Below, one piece after another: positions 33,467-42,356 of a stretch of DNA of 64,000 nt (positions within the stretch are counted from its first letter, which is position 1; every line of letters starts with the position of its first letter). A program made the translations under genes and the position numbers. The notes beneath the pieces were generated by a model. It was not told the origin of the DNA. It made no database searches and was given only the letters and a program-made list of their open reading frames with translations. The stretch is from Flavobacterium branchiicola (GTDB taxonomy: Bacteria > Bacteroidota > Bacteroidia > Flavobacteriales > Flavobacteriaceae): assembly GCF_018383905.1 (NCBI RefSeq), contig NZ_JAGYWA010000003.1:26931-90930 (forward strand). Direction: 5' to 3'.

Positions 33467-34211
33467 TATTTTGTATAGATTGTGTTAGAATTTTATAAAT
33501 ATTTTTTTGATTTTCATTAGTTAAATAATCCAGATGCGCGTCGATTGTATTTGAATCATTGCGCTTTGCCGGACCAGTTTGTGCGTCAACAGGATCTAAG
33601 GTTTTGATTTTTTCTGCAGTTTCCTGAATTAGAGGTTTTAGGACTTCAAAAGGAACCTGATGCTCGCTACAAATCTCCTGTCCAATCTGATATAAATGAT
33701 TAGTGAAATTATTCACAAAAACAGCCGCTACATGTAGTGCTTTTCGTTGTTCTGAACTAATTGAAAAAACGGCATTTGAAATGCATCTTGCCACTTTCTC
33801 CAAAAGATCAAAATCGACAGGATTTTCTGCTTCTAAACACATTGGAATCACCGAAAAATCAATCGCTTTATTTTTAGAAAATGTCTGAAGCGGATAAAAA
33901 ACGCTTCGTCTGTTTTTTGAATCTAAAGTATCCAATGAAGCAGTTCCCGAGGTATGAGCAACAAGACAATTTTGAAAAGGAATCTGACTGGAAACTTCTG
34001 AAATAGCATTGTCAGAAACCGCAATAATAAATAAGTCTGATTCTTTTAAAGCGTTATAATCACTGACAATTTTATCTGAATCAATAAGAGGAAGTAAAGC
34101 TTCTTTTTTTCTGGAAAATACCTGGACAATTTCAACAGCTTCACTTTTCGTGAAAGCCTTGATCAAATGTTGTGCGACATTTCCGGAACCAATTAGCGTT
34201 ATTCGAATCAT
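33450..34211 (-). CDS. Rossmann-like and DUF2520 domain protein
   Basis: Protein of 253 aa with an N-terminal NADP-type Rossmann domain (ITLIGSGNVAQHLIKAF, the GxGNVA variant) and a C-terminal helical DUF2520 domain (RKALHVAAVFVNNFTNHLYQIGQEIC). The layout resembles 6-phosphogluconate/hydroxyisobutyrate dehydrogenase-like and F420-dependent oxidoreductases, but the substrate is not established. It is the first gene of the run DUF2520-kdsC. Confidence 0.88.
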   Translation of the reverse strand: MIRITLIGSGNVAQHLIKAFTKSEAVEIVQVFSRKKEALLPLIDSDKIVSDYNALKESDLFIIAVSDNAISEVSSQIPFQNCLVAHTSGTASLDTLDSKNRRSVFYPLQTFSKNKAIDFSVIPMCLEAENPVDFDLLEKVARCISNAVFSISSEQRKALHVAAVFVNNFTNHLYQIGQEICSEHQVPFEVLKPLIQETAEKIKTLDPVDAQTGPAKRNDSNTIDAHLDYLTNENQKNIYKILTQSIQNNGKKL

Positions 34212-34319
34212 ACGACAAAATTAGTGTTATTTTTTTTAAATGAAAATAGCCTTTTATTTCTGTCGTCTTACTTTTCTTATTTAAGCTGGTATTCTTTATC
34301 ACAAATCAAAATTTGATTA

Positions 34320-34327
34320 TATATTTG
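34320..34327 (+). promoter_or_regulatory. -7 element of the tail-fibre-like array
   Basis: TATATTTG at 34320-34327 lies about 38 nt upstream of the first gene of the array. No good -33 TTTG is present at the right distance, so only the -7 element is called. Confidence 0.45.
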
Positions 34328-34364
34328 GAGCATAATAAACTTAAAATAAACTAACCAATAGATT

Positions 34365-35264
34365 ATGAAAGGAAAAATAGTTCAACTACTTTTTTTATGT
34401 GTTTTTACATACAATATTAATGCACAAACAGCAAGCTCTTTATTAGTGAATGACAGTAGAGCAGTTAATGATTTACCTGATTTTTCATCAACTAGCATTC
34501 GAGCAGATTTTAAACAAAGAGGAGCAATTGGTGTTCCGGGTGATGGATTTTTCTCGGCAAATATCACTATTTCACCATGGAGTAGTGCAGATAATACTGG
34601 AGGGAAAAATCATCAACTAAATTTTAATGATGGAGGTATTTTTTATAGAAATGCATTTCCTAAAGATACAAAATGGGGTGGATGGAGAAAATTACTAATG
34701 ATAGAAGAAAATGGTAGTACTGAAACTGGAAATCTAATCTTAAAAAATTATGAAAACTATAATGGAAAAGGTAATATAATAACTTTTACTTCTTATGGGA
34801 GTGAATTGTATGGTCCCCAAATAAGAAGTTATTTAACTTATGCTGATGGTATAAATTCTCGAACAGGATTAGTTTTAAGTTCCTATTCTAAAGGTTTTAT
34901 GGATGAAGTTTTTCTTATTGACGGACTAGTTGGTGTTGGTACAAAAAATCCGAAAAACAAATTAGATGTAAACGGAACAATACGCTCAAAAGAAGTAAAA
35001 GTAGAATTACAGGGCTGGTCAGATTTTGTATTTAAAAAAGAGTATAATTTACCAACACTTGAGGAAGTTGAAAAACATATTGCCGAAAAAGGACATTTAG
35101 AGAATATTCCAAGTGAAGAAGAAGTTTTAAAAAATGGAATTGATTTGGGAGAAATGAATGCTAAACTTTTGCAGAAAATAGAAGAATTGACTCTATACAT
35201 GATTGAAATGAAAAAAGAAAATGTTGAGATGAAAGAAAGATTAACTATACTTGAAAAGAAATAA
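34365..35264 (+). CDS. Tail-fibre-like secreted protein, array member 1
   Basis: Protein of 299 aa: signal peptide (MKGKIVQLLFLCVFTYNINAQ), an N-terminal beta domain like phage knob/tail-fibre modules (SSADNTGGKNHQLNFNDGG...TKWGGWRKLLMIEENG), a middle block (LKNYENYNGKGNIITFTSYG...SYSKGFMDEVFLIDG), the VGVGT...PKNKLDVNGTIRSKEV motif, and a conserved end (WSDFVFKKEYNLPTLEEVEK...GEMNAKLLQKIEELTLY) running into a short coiled coil. The end is likely a trimerisation or assembly unit. It has no T9SS sorting domain. The ending is shared almost base for base with the next two genes, and the middle block with gene 2 only. Role unknown; surface fibre or adhesin is plausible. Confidence 0.8.
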   Translation: MKGKIVQLLFLCVFTYNINAQTASSLLVNDSRAVNDLPDFSSTSIRADFKQRGAIGVPGDGFFSANITISPWSSADNTGGKNHQLNFNDGGIFYRNAFPKDTKWGGWRKLLMIEENGSTETGNLILKNYENYNGKGNIITFTSYGSELYGPQIRSYLTYADGINSRTGLVLSSYSKGFMDEVFLIDGLVGVGTKNPKNKLDVNGTIRSKEVKVELQGWSDFVFKKEYNLPTLEEVEKHIAEKGHLENIPSEEEVLKNGIDLGEMNAKLLQKIEELTLYMIEMKKENVEMKERLTILEKK

Positions 35265-35266
35265 AA

Positions 35267-36250
35267 ATGAAAAAAATAGCTATAATTACATTATTAATTA
35301 CAAATATTGGTTTTTCCCAACAAATTGCAGATGGATTTACTCCGATTATAAATGACTTTACGCTTCCTTTAAAATCAGGAGTTTATAGTGGTCAAAATGC
35401 AATTGGAATATCTCCGAATTCTTTTTATTGGCAGCACTTATTTGTAATTAGACATACTGATCCAAATAATAACTATCAATTTCAAATGTCCTCATCATTT
35501 GAAATTAATGATCGATTATTTTTTAGAAAAATTGGTACCGCAGGAGAGGCTTCTAATCCAAGTTGGATTGAAATTGCAACGAGAGGATCTAATAGTTTTG
35601 TCGGGAATCAATTTTTTAATGGTAATGTTGGTATTGGTAATACAAATCCTTTAGCGAAGTTAGATATTAGTGGAAGTCTGATTTTAAGAAATTATGAAAA
35701 TTATAATGGAAAAGGAAGTACAATTACTTTCACATCTTATGGAGATGATTTGCATGGACCACAAATAAAGAGTCATTTAACTTATGCAGAGGGTGCAAAT
35801 TCCAGATTGGGATTACTATTAAGTTCATATTCAAAAGGGAATATGAATGAACTTTTTCTTATAGATGGAAATGTAGGGATCGGCACATTAATTCCAAGAA
35901 ACAAATTAGATGTAAACGGTACAATACGATCAAAAGAAGTAAAAGTAGAATTACAGAACTGGTCTGATTTTGTATTTAAAAAAGAGTATAATTTACCAAC
36001 ACTTGAGGAAGTTGAAAAACATATTGCTGAAAGAGGTCATTTAGAGAATATTCCAAGTGAAGAAGAAGTTTTAAAAAACGGTATTTATCTAGGAGAAATG
36101 AATGCTAAACTTTTGCAGAAAATTGAAGAATTGACTCTATACATGATTGAAATGAAAAAAGAGAGTATAGAGATGAAAAAGGAGAATGTACAGATAAAAA
36201 AAGAAAATATCGAGATAAAAAATAGATTAAAAAATATTGAAAACAAATAA
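35267..36250 (+). CDS. Tail-fibre-like secreted protein, array member 2 (mosaic)
   Basis: Protein of 327 aa starting 2 bp after the preceding gene. Signal peptide (MKKIAIITLLITNIGFSQQ). Its N-terminal domain (ADGFTPIINDFTLPLKSGVYSG...DRLFFRKIG...WIEIATRG) matches array member 3, but the following block (LRNYENYNGKGSTITFTSYG...SSYSKGNMNELFLIDG) matches member 1, so it is visibly composed of both. It then has GIGT...PRNKLDVNGTIRSKEV, the shared WSDFVFKKEYNLPTLEEVEK end and the longest coiled-coil tail of the three, built of repeated E-(M/I)-K-K-E-(S/N) units. No T9SS domain. Confidence 0.8.
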   Translation: MKKIAIITLLITNIGFSQQIADGFTPIINDFTLPLKSGVYSGQNAIGISPNSFYWQHLFVIRHTDPNNNYQFQMSSSFEINDRLFFRKIGTAGEASNPSWIEIATRGSNSFVGNQFFNGNVGIGNTNPLAKLDISGSLILRNYENYNGKGSTITFTSYGDDLHGPQIKSHLTYAEGANSRLGLLLSSYSKGNMNELFLIDGNVGIGTLIPRNKLDVNGTIRSKEVKVELQNWSDFVFKKEYNLPTLEEVEKHIAERGHLENIPSEEEVLKNGIYLGEMNAKLLQKIEELTLYMIEMKKESIEMKKENVQIKKENIEIKNRLKNIENK

Positions 36251-36256
36251 TTCAGT

Positions 36257-36994
36257 ATGAAAAATATAATTACATCAACTATCTTTTTATTCATTAATTC
36301 AGTTGTTTTCGCACAACAGATTGGGAATGGATATGCTCCAATAATTACTGATCTTAATGTTTCTCTAACATCCGGAGTGTATAGTGGTTTAAATCTTACC
36401 GGTGGCGCGACCCCTGATTCTTATGGTTGGCAGCATGTCCTTGCAATTAGGCAAGGAAATCCTGCTAACGATTGTCAATTGCAAATTACATCTTCATTTT
36501 TAGGGAATGATAGATTATTTTTTAGAAAATTTGGTGTAGTTAATCAATCAGTTAATACTCCTTGGTTTGAGTTAGCAACAAGAGGAACAAATACTTTCAC
36601 AGGTAATCAAACTGTAAATGGAAAAGTCGGTATAGGAACAATCGATCCAAAAAACGCGTTAGATGTCAACGGAACAGTACGATCAAAAGAAGTAAAAGTA
36701 GAGTTACAGAACTGGTCTGATTTTGTATTTAAAAAAGAGTATAATTTACCAACACTTGAGCAAGTTGAAAAACATATTGCCGAAAAAGGACATTTAGAGA
36801 ATATTCCAAGTGAAGAAGAAGTTTTAAAAAATGGGATTAGTTTAGGAGAAATGAACGCTAAGCTTTTGCAGAAAATTGAAGAATTGACTCTTTATGTAAT
36901 TGATCAAAACAAAAGTATTCAAGGTTTGATAGAGGAAAATAAAAGTCAGAATAAAGAAATAAAGAATCTTAAAGAAAAAATAGCTAGTAAATAA
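36257..36994 (+). CDS. Tail-fibre-like secreted protein, array member 3
   Basis: Protein of 245 aa, 6 bp after member 2. Signal peptide (MKNIITSTIFLFINSVVFAQ), an N-terminal beta domain as in member 2 (GNGYAPIITDLNVSLTSGVYSG...DRLFFRKFG...WFELATRG), then VGIGTIDPKNALDVNGTVRSKEV and the shared C-terminal unit. It lacks the NYENYNGKG middle block of members 1 and 2. The coiled coil is of different sequence (DQNKSIQGLIEENKSQNKEIK). A terminator follows at 36998-37040, so the three genes form one operon. Confidence 0.8.
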   Translation: MKNIITSTIFLFINSVVFAQQIGNGYAPIITDLNVSLTSGVYSGLNLTGGATPDSYGWQHVLAIRQGNPANDCQLQITSSFLGNDRLFFRKFGVVNQSVNTPWFELATRGTNTFTGNQTVNGKVGIGTIDPKNALDVNGTVRSKEVKVELQNWSDFVFKKEYNLPTLEQVEKHIAEKGHLENIPSEEEVLKNGISLGEMNAKLLQKIEELTLYVIDQNKSIQGLIEENKSQNKEIKNLKEKIASK

Positions 36995-36997
36995 AAT

Positions 36998-37040
36998 AAG
37001 AAACCCGTTACTATAATATTTAAGTGACGGGTTTCTTTTT
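36998..37040 (+). terminator. Terminator of the tail-fibre-like operon
   Basis: A long stem around AAGAAACCCGT / ACGGGTTTCTT with a loop rich in A and T is followed by a T-run. It also lies at the end of the convergent GH28 gene and may serve both. Confidence 0.85.
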
Positions 37041-37046
37041 ATAAAT

Positions 37047-38732
37047 TTAGAATTTCACAGCACCTTTTGAAACCGTTTCTCCAATAGTTGTCTTTTTAGA
37101 AAAATCGATGTTTGGACTGGAAATAAATTGAATATTCTGACTTAATTCTCCGTTAATAGAAATTGCTTTTTCTGAAGTTGATTTGAAATCTATATTATTA
37201 AAAATCATGTTTCTACTATTGTAAATCTCGAAAACGGTTGGTTTCTCGATATCTACTTTTGCATTGATTATTTTAATTCCATTAGCATCTATAATAGAAA
37301 AACCATTTTGTGCTTTTGCAGTTAAGTTGGAAATTTCAATGTTTTCAAGATTCATTTCCGGTAAACCTTGTAAAAATACTGCCTGATAAGCTCCGGCTAT
37401 TGTTACGTTTTTAATCGAAATGTTTTTGAATTGCGGTGTTTCCTCATTAACAGGCATGATTTTGTTTTTAACTTGTGTTCCGCCTTCAGCCAATGTTTCA
37501 GCAATAGATTTTCCTCCATAATATAAATCAAAAGAAATAGCCTGAGATGGGATATCAGTCATGAAAATGTCCGAAATAAAGATGTTTTCTACAATACCGC
37601 CACGTCCGCGTGTGCTTTTAAAACGTAGTCCAACATCAGTTCCCATAAAAGTACAATTAGAAACATGAAGGTTTTTTACGCCTCCCGACATTTCACTTCC
37701 TACTGTTACACCACCGTGTCCGTGATATACAATATTGTTTCTTACTATAATATTTTCGCAGGCAACACCACGATCTCGACCATCTTTATCTTTTCCGGAT
37801 TTAATGCAAATTGCATCGTCGCCAACATCAAAACTTGAATTTTCTATTAAAACATTTTTGCAGGATTCTACATCAAGACCGTCTCCATTTTGTGAATACC
37901 ACGGATTACGAACGGTAACATTTCTAACAATTAGATCTTCAATCATTAGCGGATGAATATTCCAAGCTGGTGAATTCTGAAATACCGGCCCGTCAAAAAG
38001 AACTCTTTTACTATTTTGAATGCTCACCATTACCGGACGAAGAAAATCATGTATTTCTTCAAATTGTTCTTTGGTTTTAAGATCCAGACGAATGTTCTGA
38101 TCTGCGTTTTTATTTCCTTTTTGATATTGTTCAGATGGGTACCAGGTTGTTTTTGCTTCATTGAGTACACCTCCCGAAGCAATTACTTTTTTCCATTGAC
38201 TTTCTGTAACTTTTTCTTTTTTCAGCATACGCCAGACTTCTCCGGAACCATCCCAAACGCCGTTTCCTGTAAAAGCGACATTCTCCAGATTTTTACCATA
38301 AATAGGAGAGATGCATCGCCATGTATTTAGGCCTTCAAAGCTGGTTTCGATTATTGGATATAAACTTTTATCGGTTGAGAATTTAATCAAGGCACCAGTT
38401 TCAGCATGCAATTCAATATTACTTTTTAGAATAATCGGACCCGTTAGCCAGATTCCCGGAGGAATAATTACTTTTCCGCCTCCTTTTTTTGAAACAGCCT
38501 CTATTGCATCGGCGAAAGCCTTAGTGTTTAGGATATAACCTCCGTTTATAGCTCCAAAATCTTTAATGTTTACACTGTTTTTTGGAATTACAGGTTCCTG
38601 AACTTTAGACATTTTAAATTCAAGATCAGGATAAGAAGAGGTTGATTTTGCTTTTTGAGCATTTGCATTAAAGGACAAAAACGATACTAATACAGTAAAG
38701 GCAATAAGAAGGTTGGTTGGTTTGATTTTCAT
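37047..38732 (-). CDS. Glycoside hydrolase family 28 (polygalacturonase-like)
   Basis: Secreted enzyme of 561 aa with a right-handed parallel beta-helix. Signal peptide (MKIKPTNLLIAFTVLVSFLSFNANAQ). GH28 catalytic signatures are in order: NGDG (residues 282-285), DD (305-306), GHG (338-340) and RFK (370-372), the last replacing the usual RIK. It would cleave galacturonic-acid-type bonds of pectin or rhamnogalacturonan. No other pectin-utilisation gene (SusC/D, GH105, uronate isomerase) is nearby. A palindromic operator about 100 bp upstream (38836-38857) suggests control by a LacI-type regulator encoded elsewhere. Confidence 0.92.
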   Translation of the reverse strand: MKIKPTNLLIAFTVLVSFLSFNANAQKAKSTSSYPDLEFKMSKVQEPVIPKNSVNIKDFGAINGGYILNTKAFADAIEAVSKKGGGKVIIPPGIWLTGPIILKSNIELHAETGALIKFSTDKSLYPIIETSFEGLNTWRCISPIYGKNLENVAFTGNGVWDGSGEVWRMLKKEKVTESQWKKVIASGGVLNEAKTTWYPSEQYQKGNKNADQNIRLDLKTKEQFEEIHDFLRPVMVSIQNSKRVLFDGPVFQNSPAWNIHPLMIEDLIVRNVTVRNPWYSQNGDGLDVESCKNVLIENSSFDVGDDAICIKSGKDKDGRDRGVACENIIVRNNIVYHGHGGVTVGSEMSGGVKNLHVSNCTFMGTDVGLRFKSTRGRGGIVENIFISDIFMTDIPSQAISFDLYYGGKSIAETLAEGGTQVKNKIMPVNEETPQFKNISIKNVTIAGAYQAVFLQGLPEMNLENIEISNLTAKAQNGFSIIDANGIKIINAKVDIEKPTVFEIYNSRNMIFNNIDFKSTSEKAISINGELSQNIQFISSPNIDFSKKTTIGETVSKGAVKF

Positions 38733-38835
38733 TCTTAATTGTGTTATAAAAGAGATAGTTAATAGATGAAATTCTTATTTTGAAACTGTATTAAATTGCA
38801 AAATAGAAATTTCCTGCCGATAAAAATACAAAAAC

Positions 38836-38857
38836 AAAATGTAATCGATTACATTTT
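38836..38857. promoter_or_regulatory. Perfect palindromic operator upstream of GH28 gene
   Basis: A perfect 22-bp palindrome centred on TGTAATCGATTACA lies in the divergent gap between GH28 (starts 38732, minus) and the cytochrome c assembly gene (promoter at 38987-39015). The form resembles LacI-family operators. It is closer to GH28 (104 bp) and the sugar-related function makes that gene the better target. Confidence 0.65.
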
Positions 38858-38986
38858 TGTAGAAAAAGATGCGCTTTTTGTAGAAATTTTTCAAAACCCC
38901 TTTAAAGTAGTAAAAAGCCTATTTTTGAACTGCATTTTATTGAAAAAGCGGTTCTTTTTTTGGTTTTAATTAACAAATGACAAATA

Positions 38987-39015
38987 TTGGAACTCAACAT
39001 TTTTAAGTACTTTTG
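38987..39015 (+). promoter_or_regulatory. Promoter of the ResB-CcsA fusion gene
   Basis: TTGG at 38987-38990 and TACTTTTG at 39008-39015, spacer 17 nt. The start of transcription falls near 39020, ruling out the in-frame TTG at 38987 as a start. Confidence 0.6.
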
Positions 39016-39046
39016 TGGCACTTTTATACAATGTAATTCCTCAAAA

Positions 39047-42000
39047 ATGGATAAAAAAATATTCTCTTTTTTGTTTTCTACACGATTAATGGCCGTTCTT
39101 TTTTTAACATTTGCAATCGCAATGGGTGTTGGAACTTTTATCGAAAGTAAATACAACACAGATACAGCCCGAATTTTAATATACAATACTTGGTGGTTTG
39201 AGGCTATAATGGCCGTTTTTATGATTAACTTCTTTGGTAATATCAAACGTTATCAATTGCTTAAAAAGGAAAAATGGGCAACTTTACTGCTTCACATTGC
39301 CTTTGTTTTTATCATTTTGGGAGCTTTTATAACACGTTATATCAGTTATGAAGGAATGATGCCAATTCGCGAAGGCGCTGCAGAAAATCAAATTTTTTCT
39401 GATAAAACATTTATTACCGTTTTTGCTGATGGTGAATATAAAGGTGAAATGAAACGCAGAGTTTTTGATAAAAGTCTTTTGTTATCGCCAGTGACCAACA
39501 ACGATTTTACGCTTTCTGGTAAGTTTGACGAAACTCCTTTTGAAGTGAGTTATGTAAACTACATCATGGGAGCAAAAGAAATGATTAAGCCAGATCCAAA
39601 AGGAACACTTTATTTAAAGTTGGTTGAAGCAGGAGCGGGCGGACGTGAAGAGCATTTCCTGAAAGAAGGTGAAGTTCAAAATATACATAATGTATTGTTT
39701 GCTTTAAACAAACAGACTGATGGTGCAATAAACATTAATACTACAGGGGAAAAATATACTATTCAGACTCCTTTTGAAGGAGAGTTTATGCGAATGGCAG
39801 ATAAATTAAAAGGTACTGTAACTAAAGATAATGTGCAGCCTTTAATGATGCGTTCTCTTTATAGTATTGGAGATATTAGAATTGTATTTCCAGATCCGGC
39901 AATTAAAGGAGTTGTAGATTATGAATCTAGTAATGACTTTAAAGCAAAATCTCATTCAGACGCTTTGATTGTAAAAGTGAAAGCTGACGGACAAGAAAAA
40001 GAAGTTCGTCTTCTAGGTTCTAAAGGATCTGTAGGTGAGCCTCAGACAGTAAAAATTGGTAAAATTGAATACAGTATTTTCTTCGGAAGTAAAGCTTATA
40101 TTTTACCGTTTAAAATTAAATTGAATGATTTTATTGCGGATAAATATCCTGGAACAGAAAAAAGTTATTCATCATATAAGAGTAAAGTAACAGTTCAGGA
40201 TTCTACAGAAACTTTTGATGCTGATATTTTTATGAATCATGTATTAGATCACAAAGGATATCGTTTCTTTCAATCGTCATTTGATCCGGATGAAAAAGGA
40301 ACTGTACTTTCTGTAAACCACGATTTTTGGGGAACCAATATTACTTATTTCGGATATTATCTGCTATACATCGGTTTAATGGCTATTATGTTTACAAAGT
40401 ATTCTCGTTTTGGTGATTTGAAAAAGAAATTAGACGCTATTCAGAAGAAAAAAGAAAAACTAATTACGATTTTGGTTTTAATGTTGAGCATCAATACTTT
40501 TGCTCAGGCTCCACATGTACATACTCCGGGACATACACATGAGCATAATCACTCAGCAGATCCAAACGATCATGCTAATCATGTTACCGCAGCGCCAAGT
40601 CAGAAACAAATAGATTCTTTATTGACTATTTATAAAGCACCGGAATCTCACGCCGCAAAATTTGGTCGCTTGATTATTCAGGATGCCGGTGGAAGGATGA
40701 AGCCGATTAACACGTTTTCATCTGAATTACTTAGAAAAGTAAGCCACGACGATAAATATAACGGAATGAATTCTGATCAGGTTTTCTTATCAATGACGCA
40801 ATACGCTCAGGTTTGGATTCAGGTTCCGATTATCTATTTGAGAACAGGAAATGATAGTATTAGAAAAATTATTGGTGTAGATAAAGATGCAGCAAATGCA
40901 CCTTTTGTTAAATTTTTTGATGAAAACGGTAATTATAAACTTTCGCCTTATTTAGATGCAGCGTACAAAGCAGCAAATCCAAATCAGTTTGAGAAAGATT
41001 TTATCGAAACAGATAAAAAAGTTAATTTAATGGAATCTGCTTTAAGCGGAAGTATTTTAAGAGTTTTCCCGGTTCCAAACGATCCAAACAATAAATGGGT
41101 TTCTTATCTGGAACGTGATCACAAAGGTTTTAAAGGAATGGATTCTACTTATGTGAATCAAATCCTTCCATTATATTTTAGCGCCCTTAACAATGCCTCA
41201 ATTTCCAAAAACTGGGATACTGCAGATCAATTGGTTGAAAGTATTAATGGTTTTCAGAAGAAATTTGGCGCTAAAGTTCGCCCAAGCGAACAAAAGATTG
41301 ATGCGGAAATTGCTTATAACAAATATGATGTTTTCAAAGTTTTACCTTATTGGTATATAACAGCATCCATTTTGATGTTGCTTTTTACCATTTTAAATAT
41401 CTTCTTTGAAAAAAAATGGCTTCGTATTACCGTGAATGGTTTTCATATTGTTGTAGGCTTATTATTTGTTCTTCATACATTAGGTTTAGTGGCGCGTTGG
41501 TATATATCTGGTCACGCACCTTGGAGTAATGCTTACGAATCTATAGTTTATGTAGCCTGGTCAACAATGTTCTTTGGACTAGCATTTGACAGAAAATCTA
41601 AATTAACTGTTGCTTCATCTGCTTTTGTTACGGCAATGATTTTGATGGCAGCATATATGAACTGGATTGACCCGGAAATTGCAAACTTGCAACCAGTTCT
41701 TAACTCTTACTGGTTAATGATTCACGTTGCTGTAATTGTAGCAAGTTATGGTCCAACCGCTTTAGGAATGATTTTAGGTTTTGTTGCTTTAGTTTTGATT
41801 TTCTTTACAAATGAAAAAAATAAAGCGAAAATGGAGTTACACATCAAAGAAGTAAGTTATATCAACGAAATGGCAATAACAATTGGTCTTATTATGTTAA
41901 CAATTGGTAACTTCCTTGGAGGACAATGGGCAAATGAAAGCTGGGGTCGTTACTGGGGATGGGATCCAAAAGAAACCTGGGCTTTAATCTCAATTATGGT

Positions 42001-42268
42001 TTATGCATTTGTTATTCACGCTCGTTTTGTGCCCGCTTTAAGAGGAAAATGGTTCTTTAACTTAATGACAATGTTTGCTTTTATTTCGATTTTGTTTACC
42101 TATTACGGAGTAAATTTCCATTTAGTTGGTTTACACTCGTACGCAAGTGGAGAAGCGCATTCTTTAAATTGGATTTATTATTCGTTGGCAGCTATTGCAA
42201 TAATTGGAGCTGTAACGTATCCTAAATACCATAAATATTACAAGACTAAAAAAGTAAAAAAGAAATAA
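39047..42268 (+). CDS. ccsA: Cytochrome c biogenesis protein, ResB-CcsA fusion (CcsBA)
   Basis: Haem export and cytochrome c haem ligation by System II. The 1073-aa protein joins a ResB/CcsB half (N-terminal helices RLMAVLFLTFAIAMGVGTFIESKYNTDTARI, large periplasmic domain to about 430, further helix) to a CcsA half (from about 760). The CcsA haem-handling WWD-type segment is visible as GRYWGWDPKETWALISI, with conserved His residues in the membrane (HARFVPAL, GVNFHLVGLHSY). A His-rich stretch (HVHTPGHTHEHNHSADPNDH) lies in the linker at about residue 500. Fusion of the two halves is usual in Bacteroidota. I start at 39047 (MDKKIFSF) because the promoter overlaps the upstream TTG. Confidence 0.93.
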   Translation: MDKKIFSFLFSTRLMAVLFLTFAIAMGVGTFIESKYNTDTARILIYNTWWFEAIMAVFMINFFGNIKRYQLLKKEKWATLLLHIAFVFIILGAFITRYISYEGMMPIREGAAENQIFSDKTFITVFADGEYKGEMKRRVFDKSLLLSPVTNNDFTLSGKFDETPFEVSYVNYIMGAKEMIKPDPKGTLYLKLVEAGAGGREEHFLKEGEVQNIHNVLFALNKQTDGAININTTGEKYTIQTPFEGEFMRMADKLKGTVTKDNVQPLMMRSLYSIGDIRIVFPDPAIKGVVDYESSNDFKAKSHSDALIVKVKADGQEKEVRLLGSKGSVGEPQTVKIGKIEYSIFFGSKAYILPFKIKLNDFIADKYPGTEKSYSSYKSKVTVQDSTETFDADIFMNHVLDHKGYRFFQSSFDPDEKGTVLSVNHDFWGTNITYFGYYLLYIGLMAIMFTKYSRFGDLKKKLDAIQKKKEKLITILVLMLSINTFAQAPHVHTPGHTHEHNHSADPNDHANHVTAAPSQKQIDSLLTIYKAPESHAAKFGRLIIQDAGGRMKPINTFSSELLRKVSHDDKYNGMNSDQVFLSMTQYAQVWIQVPIIYLRTGNDSIRKIIGVDKDAANAPFVKFFDENGNYKLSPYLDAAYKAANPNQFEKDFIETDKKVNLMESALSGSILRVFPVPNDPNNKWVSYLERDHKGFKGMDSTYVNQILPLYFSALNNASISKNWDTADQLVESINGFQKKFGAKVRPSEQKIDAEIAYNKYDVFKVLPYWYITASILMLLFTILNIFFEKKWLRITVNGFHIVVGLLFVLHTLGLVARWYISGHAPWSNAYESIVYVAWSTMFFGLAFDRKSKLTVASSAFVTAMILMAAYMNWIDPEIANLQPVLNSYWLMIHVAVIVASYGPTALGMILGFVALVLIFFTNEKNKAKMELHIKEVSYINEMAITIGLIMLTIGNFLGGQWANESWGRYWGWDPKETWALISIMVYAFVIHARFVPALRGKWFFNLMTMFAFISILFTYYGVNFHLVGLHSYASGEAHSLNWIYYSLAAIAIIGAVTYPKYHKYYKTKKVKKK

Positions 42269-42295
42269 TTATTTCAGGTAATTATTAATTCATAA

Positions 42296-42327
42296 AAAAG
42301 GGTTCAGCTTAATAGTTGAACCCTTTT
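42296..42327. terminator. Terminator between ccsA fusion and DUF3667 gene
   Basis: Stem AAAAGGGTTCA / TGAACCCTTTT with a ten-base loop. A/T-rich sequence on both sides suits the two convergent genes. Confidence 0.8.
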
Positions 42328-42356
42328 CTGTTTTATTTAGGTTTTAAATTTGAGTT

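Noticed and set aside
34365..36994. Prophage tail module
   Set aside because: All three proteins carry signal peptides and no structural, packaging or integrase genes are near.
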